A stretch of DNA of 6,670 nt from CAYVKM01 sp964452045 (GTDB taxonomy: Bacteria; Calditrichota; Calditrichia; RBG-13-44-9): contig CAYVKM010000134.1 of NCBI GenBank assembly GCA_964452045.1, forward strand, positions 1 through 6,670. The letters run 5' to 3'. Position numbers and translations under genes: made by a program. This document shows, one piece after another, positions 1 through 4,254 of this stretch. The number at the start of each line of letters is the position of its first letter. Position 1 is the first letter of the stretch. The notes under the pieces were generated by a model that searched no databases, was not told where the DNA came from, and was given only the letters and a program-made list of their open reading frames with translations.

Positions 1-429
1 TATTTCCCGGTTGATGCAACGGTGCAAGAAACGGTTGAACATGAAGAGATCGAGCGCCAGGAAGCAAGCAATATTAAGATTATGATTGTTGATGACGAGG
101 AGTATGTTTTGAGCATTTTGGCTGACATTCTGGAATTTCTCGGATACCAGATCGAAAAATTCAGCAGCGGCGAAGCAGCACTGGAGCATTTCAAAAATAA
201 CAATAATATTGATTTTGCTATCATCGATTTGAAAATGCCGCAGATGGATGGCCGTAAGACTTCCGCTGCTTTAAGAAAAATAAATCCGGATTTAAAAATT
301 ATTTTTACCAGTGGTTTTGACGATCAGCCGATCACAGAAGAAAATCTGGCAGGTGTAGTGGGATTTTTAAAAAAGCCCTACAGCATCAACCAGGTTTCCA
401 AATCGCTCAAGGAAATGCTTGCTCAGTAA
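1..429 (+). CDS. Hybrid sensor histidine kinase, C-terminal part with receiver domain (5' end outside window)
   Basis: This is the 3' end of a longer gene. The frame is open to the first base, and the first codons read YFPVDA, which resembles the last strand of a histidine-kinase HATPase domain (compare YLYLPP at the end of the ATPase domain in the kinase at 1225-4086). A charged linker of about 20 residues follows, then a full receiver (REC) domain. Counting from the first codon, the receiver has the acidic pair D31/D32, phosphoacceptor D76 in an IIDLKMPQMDG motif, the switch residue T103 and the conserved lysine K125 followed by proline. All residues needed for phosphorylation are present. 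A GTG at position 22 could start a free-standing 135-residue receiver, but it has no Shine-Dalgarno and the upstream codons look like kinase, so a partial hybrid kinase is preferred. The receiver would take phosphate from the kinase core and act as a relay or phosphate sink in the cytoplasm. No output domain follows. Confidence 0.85.
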   Translation, partial: YFPVDATVQETVEHEEIERQEASNIKIMIVDDEEYVLSILADILEFLGYQIEKFSSGEAALEHFKNNNNIDFAIIDLKMPQMDGRKTSAALRKINPDLKIIFTSGFDDQPITEENLAGVVGFLKKPYSINQVSKSLKEMLAQ

Positions 430-575
430 TAAAACTGATTCAGGATAATTCATGAAATCACTTTCTGCCGTATATACCTTAAAGCAAAATACAGTATTAT
501 CGCAAGTCCAGAATTTAAGATACATTCGTTATTATTATAGATATTGTTATGTGGATGTTTATCAAATTATGAAGT

Positions 576-599
576 GTCCGGGAGAAAAAGTACCTGGAC
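576..599 (+). repeat. Hairpin upstream of the YfiR-like gene
   Basis: GTCCGGG (576-582) can pair with CCTGGAC (593-599) over seven base pairs, one of them G-U in RNA, around a ten-base A-rich loop. It is the most GC-rich spot in an AT-rich gap and lies 28 bases before the GTG start, just upstream of the Shine-Dalgarno. No T-run follows it, so it is not a standard intrinsic terminator. It could be a leader structure, an mRNA-stabilising stem or a protein site; the sequence does not decide between these. Confidence 0.4.
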
Positions 600-616
600 C
601 TCTGACTTTCTGGTTT

Positions 617-622
617 AAGGAG
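617..622 (+). promoter_or_regulatory. Ribosome binding site for the GTG start at 628
   Basis: AAGGAG lies five bases upstream of the GTG at 628. An in-frame TAA at 616-618 overlaps it, and no other start codon lies between that stop and 628. GTG is therefore the first possible start and is well supported. Confidence 0.8.
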
Positions 623-627
623 AACTT

Positions 628-1215
628 GTGCAGAAAAACTTTTTTAAATTCTTCTTCCTGATATTTTTCTTCCAGCTGTTAGCTGAAAAAACAGTCCATA
701 GTCAGGCAGAAGACTCTTTGTTAAATATCAAAGCGAAAACGCTGCTAAAATTATTATCAGTCGTTTCCGGGGAAAAAATTGTAAAATCCGATACAATTCA
801 TATTGCTATCCTGGGAGATTTTTCGGATTCGGCTAAATATCAGGAAGCTAAAACAGTTTTCGATGCACTCAAATACGCCCGTAATCATTTAAACATTAAG
901 ACTTTTCGTTTCATATTCCATTTAGACGATTACCATAGTTATCACCAGAAGGAAAAACCGAATTGGGATGCGGTGGTCGTAACATGGATGGATTCTATTT
1001 CCACAGATGAAATTCTTACCTACTGTGGGTTAGAAAAAATTATCAGTATTACTCTGGATCCGGCAACGATGTCTGAGGGTTTTGCCATTGGAATTTCTCT
1101 GGATAAGGATTTCCGGCCGATAATTCTTTTAAACGTTTACGCCTTAAATAGGGCAGGATATTCGTTTGATACTGAAGTGTTACAGATGACCCGGGTTAAG
1201 AAAATAGAACTTTGA
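628..1215 (+). CDS. YfiR-like (DUF4154) exported protein, probable regulator of the adjacent kinase
   Basis: A 195-residue protein beginning at GTG. Residues 1-25 form a signal peptide: lysines at 3 and 7, a very phenylalanine-rich core at 8-18, and a plausible signal peptidase I site after V-H-S at 25. The mature part has the DUF4154/YfiR pattern: an early helix, the strand IHIAILGDF, a central WDAVVVTW strand, the segment IISITLDPATMSEGFAIGI, and a C-terminal ILLNVYALNRAGYSFDTEVL that matches the family's usual 'N-x-x-A-x-x-x-G-x-x-F-x-x-x-L-L' ending. Length suits the family. In Pseudomonas, YfiR is a periplasmic repressor that acts on the membrane diguanylate cyclase YfiN. Here the gene sits nine bases before a kinase whose periplasmic domain resembles that of YfiN, so by inference it tunes that kinase. 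It has a single cysteine (C133), so the intramolecular disulfides described for Pseudomonas YfiR cannot form. Family assignment is by recognised pattern, not by a search. Confidence 0.75.
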   Translation: MQKNFFKFFFLIFFFQLLAEKTVHSQAEDSLLNIKAKTLLKLLSVVSGEKIVKSDTIHIAILGDFSDSAKYQEAKTVFDALKYARNHLNIKTFRFIFHLDDYHSYHQKEKPNWDAVVVTWMDSISTDEILTYCGLEKIISITLDPATMSEGFAIGISLDKDFRPIILLNVYALNRAGYSFDTEVLQMTRVKKIEL

Positions 1216-1220
1216 GGTGA
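1214..1220 (+). promoter_or_regulatory. Ribosome binding site for the TTG start at 1225
   Basis: GAGGTGA overlaps the TGA stop (1213-1215) of the YfiR-like gene and ends four bases before TTG at 1225. This spacing supports TTG as the kinase start over the later CTG at 1228 or TTG at 1237. The overlap with the preceding stop codon suggests translational coupling of the two genes. Confidence 0.7.
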
Positions 1221-1224
1221 CCAT

Positions 1225-4086
1225 TTGCTGGCAAGATTGAAAATATCACAGAAAATTGGTTTGTTTATCCTCGCCATCGTCATCCTCTTTGTGGGGAGCT
1301 TCTATTTTTATTTCAAGACTACCATAAGGCAACAGTTCGAAGAGGGATTTACCAAGAAAGGGATGGGATTATTACAAACTGCGTCGATTAACCTCGGACC
1401 GGGTTTGTATTTTGATGATGCCAAATTTTTAAGCAGTGTCTTAAAGGGCATTGAAAATGATCCCGACATTGCGTTTATCGAAATCAAAAATAAACAGGAT
1501 GAAATTGAATACAGTTATAAAGCCTCAAATTATACTTCTTTTGTTGAAGCGTTTTTATCTTCCGATCAAATTTATTCCTACAGTCATGATTTACTGTTTG
1601 TAAAACAGAGCATTTTTTTTTATGACGAGTACATGGGTACGGTTATCGCCGGCTTTCGGCTGGACTGGATTAGTAAAAAAGTGGCGGAACAAACCCGTAA
1701 TCTCCTGATCATCAGCGTCATTCTTACCTTAGTCATCCTTCTTCTCTCGATCTTCCTGGGACAGACGATATCCAAACCTCTCAAAGAAGCAGCAAATACC
1801 ATAAAGGATTATTCGGATAAAGATGGTGCGCTCGATTTGAGGTTGCCGGTACGTGGCCGTGACGAAATCGCCCAGCTGGCAACGGCATTGAATCTGCTTG
1901 CGGATAATCTGGATTCAAATATCCTGGAATTGAATCGATCGAAAAAATATCTGGAAACACTTTTTCAATTGAGCCCGGTGGCAATTATAATAACGGACAC
2001 GCTTGGTCAGATTGAAGAGGTAAATGAAAGCGCCTCCAGTTTTTTTGGGATCGAGCATAAAGCATTAACCAAAATGAATCTGGACAGTTTCTTTCAATCG
2101 GAAGATCTGAATACCATTTTTAACCGCATCATCCAGAATATGGATGAGATCCGTGGATATGTAACCACTTTAAAGATGACCGATGGATCCAAAAAAGTGG
2201 TTGAATTAAATATTGCCAGCAATCTGGATCAGTTCAATTACGTCAAAAATCTGATCATCGCGGTAATCGATATTACCGAAAAAATACAGATTCAACGGGA
2301 GATATTGCATAATCAGACTAAATTGCAGCGCATCAATGAGGAATTGGTTCAAAAGACCAGTGAGCTCGAGAAGGTGAGTGGCCTGAATGAGAAGAATGCA
2401 AAAAACCTTGGACAACTTATCGAGATCAGTCAAAAAATGATGCGTTCCTCCAGTCGGAGGGATATTCTCGACTATCTTACCGAGAAGGGGCGGGGACTGC
2501 TTGAAGCAACGGAGTGTATTATCTATTTGAAGGAAAATGAGGATAACACTCTGATACCGATCCATTCAAGTCCTGATGAGGCTCACAATCGGTGTTTGCC
2601 AATTTCAAGCGAAAATGGGGACTTTATTTGGAAAACTTACCAAAGCAATAAGACAGGTATTTTCAATTCAGCCGATTTTTCCGGGGCAGAGAGAAAATTA
2701 TTAGGTTTAAGATCAAAAGATACGTTTTCGGTTGCCTGTATCCCGATCAGTGAAAAAGAATATGTTTTCGGATTGATAGTGATGCTCAGGAATGGGGAAA
2801 AGGCTTTTCGAACAGAAGAAGTCCATCTGCTGAATACCCTGGCAAATCAGGCGGCCATTCTACTGGAAAATATCCAGCTGGTAAATGCACTGCGGGAAAA
2901 AGCAAAAAGCCTGGAAAGCGCCTACGAAGAATTGCAGAAATCCCAGCAGCAGGTCATCCAGTTGCAGAAAATGGAAAGTCTGGGTACATTGGTTGGCGGC
3001 ATAGCCCATGACTTTAACAATATTTTGGGAATTATCATCCCGAATACGGATCTCATTAAGAAAGATGCCAACGGAGATCCGAAAATTGAGCGGCGGGTGA
3101 GCATCATCGCCGATGCGGCACACCGGGCAGCGGATCTTACCAGACAATTACTGATGTTCTCCCGCAATCAGGATATTCAGGTTAAAGTTCTTTCGCCCAA
3201 TCAACTGGTTACCCGGGTCTCCGGAATGTTCAAAAGAACATTGGGTAAAGAGTATGAAATTCTCTTGGATTTGGATCCCGAAGTGGTGGATATCGAGGCC
3301 GATGAAACCCGTTTAACCCAGGTGATGATCAATCTGGCAGTAAATGCCAGAGATTCCATGCCGGATGGGGGAGAGATTGTTATCCGGACTGCTATGGCCC
3401 GATATAAACCTAAATCCCGGATCCTCGGTGAAGAGAGCGATTATGTCTGTATCAGCATTACCGATTCCGGATGTGGCATCAAAGCCCGGGATCTGGATAA
3501 AATTTTCGATCCCTTTTTCACCACCAAATCCGTGGGCAAGGGCACCGGTCTGGGACTTTCGGTGGTTTATGGAATCATGCAAAGTCATAAAGGCTATATT
3601 GAAGTAGAGAGTGAAGAGGATGAGGGCACCACTTTCTACCTGTATTTACCGCCGGCTGAAAAACATGCATTTGAGGTTAAAGAGGATAATGGTAAAAAAA
3701 TGCCGGAAGGGGATGAAAATATTTTAGTAGTAGACGACGAAAGCATGATCCGGGAATCAGTAAAAGAAATTTTGGAATCTCTGGGATATTTCGTAAAAGC
3801 GGTGGAAAGTGGCGTTGAAGCAATCAGTACCCTCAAAGAAAATAAAAGGCAATATCAACTGGCCATTGTGGACATGTCCATGCCTAAAATGAACGGGGTG
3901 GAAACCATCCGCAAACTTAAAGAAATAGATTCTTCTATAAAAATCCTGCTGTCCAGCGGTCATCTTGAGCGAGAGAAGGTTATTCCGAAAGATATTACCC
4001 TGGATGGTACGTTGCCAAAACCATTTCGGCTGCGGGAACTTGCCCTGAAAGTCCGCCAGGTCCTGAGTGCCAAATCAAAATCTTGA
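1225..4086 (+). CDS. Hybrid sensor histidine kinase with YfiN-like sensor, HAMP, PAS, GAF and receiver domains
   Basis: A complete 953-residue inner-membrane kinase starting at TTG. Domains in order: TM1 about 11-30; periplasmic domain 31-159, resembling the CHASE8-type sensor of YfiN (LLQTASINLGPGLYFDD, then a P-D-I-A-F-I-E-I strand, ending in GTVIAGFRL); TM2 160-180; HAMP about 181-235 (P185, DEIAQL from 213); PAS about 240-352, ending in the typical DITE; coiled coil 353-392; GAF about 395-550; second coiled coil to about 583; HisKA with H595 in GGIAHDFNN; HATPase with N-box N707, G1 box D747-S-G-C-G, F-box FDPFFTTK 761-768 and G2 box GTGLGL 773-778; linker; receiver 832-945 with D837/D838, phosphoacceptor D883, S910 and K932-P. 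All catalytic residues are intact. The H-box is of the NtrB-like (HPK4) type. The signal should pass from periplasm through HAMP, with cytoplasmic modulation by PAS and GAF; no cofactor-binding motif was recognised in either. It is probably co-transcribed with the YfiR-like gene. Its partner regulator is not in the window. Confidence 0.92.
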   Translation: MLARLKISQKIGLFILAIVILFVGSFYFYFKTTIRQQFEEGFTKKGMGLLQTASINLGPGLYFDDAKFLSSVLKGIENDPDIAFIEIKNKQDEIEYSYKASNYTSFVEAFLSSDQIYSYSHDLLFVKQSIFFYDEYMGTVIAGFRLDWISKKVAEQTRNLLIISVILTLVILLLSIFLGQTISKPLKEAANTIKDYSDKDGALDLRLPVRGRDEIAQLATALNLLADNLDSNILELNRSKKYLETLFQLSPVAIIITDTLGQIEEVNESASSFFGIEHKALTKMNLDSFFQSEDLNTIFNRIIQNMDEIRGYVTTLKMTDGSKKVVELNIASNLDQFNYVKNLIIAVIDITEKIQIQREILHNQTKLQRINEELVQKTSELEKVSGLNEKNAKNLGQLIEISQKMMRSSSRRDILDYLTEKGRGLLEATECIIYLKENEDNTLIPIHSSPDEAHNRCLPISSENGDFIWKTYQSNKTGIFNSADFSGAERKLLGLRSKDTFSVACIPISEKEYVFGLIVMLRNGEKAFRTEEVHLLNTLANQAAILLENIQLVNALREKAKSLESAYEELQKSQQQVIQLQKMESLGTLVGGIAHDFNNILGIIIPNTDLIKKDANGDPKIERRVSIIADAAHRAADLTRQLLMFSRNQDIQVKVLSPNQLVTRVSGMFKRTLGKEYEILLDLDPEVVDIEADETRLTQVMINLAVNARDSMPDGGEIVIRTAMARYKPKSRILGEESDYVCISITDSGCGIKARDLDKIFDPFFTTKSVGKGTGLGLSVVYGIMQSHKGYIEVESEEDEGTTFYLYLPPAEKHAFEVKEDNGKKMPEGDENILVVDDESMIRESVKEILESLGYFVKAVESGVEAISTLKENKRQYQLAIVDMSMPKMNGVETIRKLKEIDSSIKILLSSGHLEREKVIPKDITLDGTLPKPFRLRELALKVRQVLSAKSKS
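1613..1621 (+). repeat. T9 homopolymer inside the kinase sensor region
   Basis: Nine consecutive T residues encode parts of I130-F-F-Y133, shortly before TM2. A one-base change here would frameshift the kinase before its catalytic core. The frame is intact in this copy. Whether the length varies cannot be seen from one sequence. Confidence 0.6.
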
Positions 4087-4149
4087 TCATCTCTTAACAA
4101 GAATCCCATAATTCCCTTGCCTTAATTTCCTGACGCATCTATATTTTTC

Positions 4150-4168
4150 AATCTTTTTTGAGAAGATT
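4150..4168 (+). repeat. Weak AT-rich hairpin between kinase and alaS
   Basis: AATCTT (4150-4155) can pair with AAGATT (4163-4168) around a seven-base loop. The stem is short and AT-rich and is followed by CATTACTT rather than a T-run, so it is a poor intrinsic terminator. It is the best termination-like structure in the gap, which leaves it open whether kinase transcripts read into alaS. Confidence 0.25.
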
Positions 4169-4194
4169 CATTACTTATTAACCGAGTTTATATT
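4167..4194 (+). promoter_or_regulatory. Possible alaS promoter
   Basis: TTCATT (4167-4172) and TATATT (4189-4194) are separated by 16 bases and could be -35 and -10 elements for sigma-70-type polymerase, about 60 bases before the alaS start. The -35 match is weak and AT-rich sequence produces such matches by chance. The main support is position: a 168-base gap before a housekeeping gene. Confidence 0.25.
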
Positions 4195-4215
4195 TAAAGC
4201 AGTATTTTTAGATTG

Positions 4216-4229
4216 CCATCATTTGATGG
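4216..4229 (+). repeat. Perfect inverted repeat in the alaS leader
   Basis: CCATC, a four-base ATTT spacer, then GATGG: a perfect 5+4+5 inverted repeat ending 25 bases before the alaS ATG. It could fold as a small RNA hairpin or serve as a DNA site. E. coli AlaRS is known to repress its own gene by binding a palindrome near the promoter, which makes the position interesting, but a repeat this short is weak evidence. Confidence 0.3.
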
Positions 4230-4254
4230 GATTGGAAAATTATAGAAAGTCATT

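Larger units (their letters stand above)
430..627 (+). other. Intergenic gap between kinase tail and YfiR-like gene
   Basis: About 200 bases without a convincing gene. The gap is AT-rich with many TAT/TTA steps. A 69-codon open frame from 452 has tyrosine-rich, unpatterned content and overlaps the next gene, so it is not called. No U-tailed hairpin that would end the upstream transcript is visible. A hairpin at 576-599 and a strong Shine-Dalgarno at 617-622 are listed separately. Weak promoter-like hexamers exist (for example TTGTTA at 544-549, with AATTAT at 565-570 only 15 bases later), but none is good enough to call. Confidence 0.6.

Noticed and set aside
22..429. Stand-alone response regulator starting at GTG 22
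   Set aside because: There is no Shine-Dalgarno before the GTG, and the frame continues to the window edge with residues typical of the end of a kinase ATPase domain.
430..627. Cyclic-di-GMP riboswitch before the YfiR-like gene
   Set aside because: Considered because of the link between YfiR and c-di-GMP, but the conserved core of the GEMM class is absent and only one simple hairpin is seen.
452..661. 69-codon open frame with ATG at 452 and a possible AGGAT ribosome site
   Set aside because: The product is tyrosine-rich with no domain-like pattern, and it overlaps the well-supported start and signal peptide of the gene at 628 in another frame. AT-rich noncoding sequence explains it.
1213..1227. 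Possible YfiR-like/kinase fusion by readthrough of the TGA, since both genes share a frame
   Set aside because: The TGA is followed by a properly spaced start. A fusion would also place an exported domain before TM1 and invert the kinase topology, which makes no sense for a cytoplasmic ATPase.
2206..3588. Several minus-strand open frames across the kinase gene
   Set aside because: They lie opposite a protein with a complete, motif-rich domain chain and show no recognisable domains of their own. They are antisense shadows.
3344..3607. Plus-strand 87-codon frame inside the kinase ATPase region
   Set aside because: It overlaps the N, G1, F and G2 boxes of the kinase in another frame and has no pattern of its own.
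4087..4254. T-box riboswitch or tRNA gene before alaS
   Set aside because: No T-box consensus, no strong antiterminator/terminator pair and no cloverleaf could be found in this 168-base gap.
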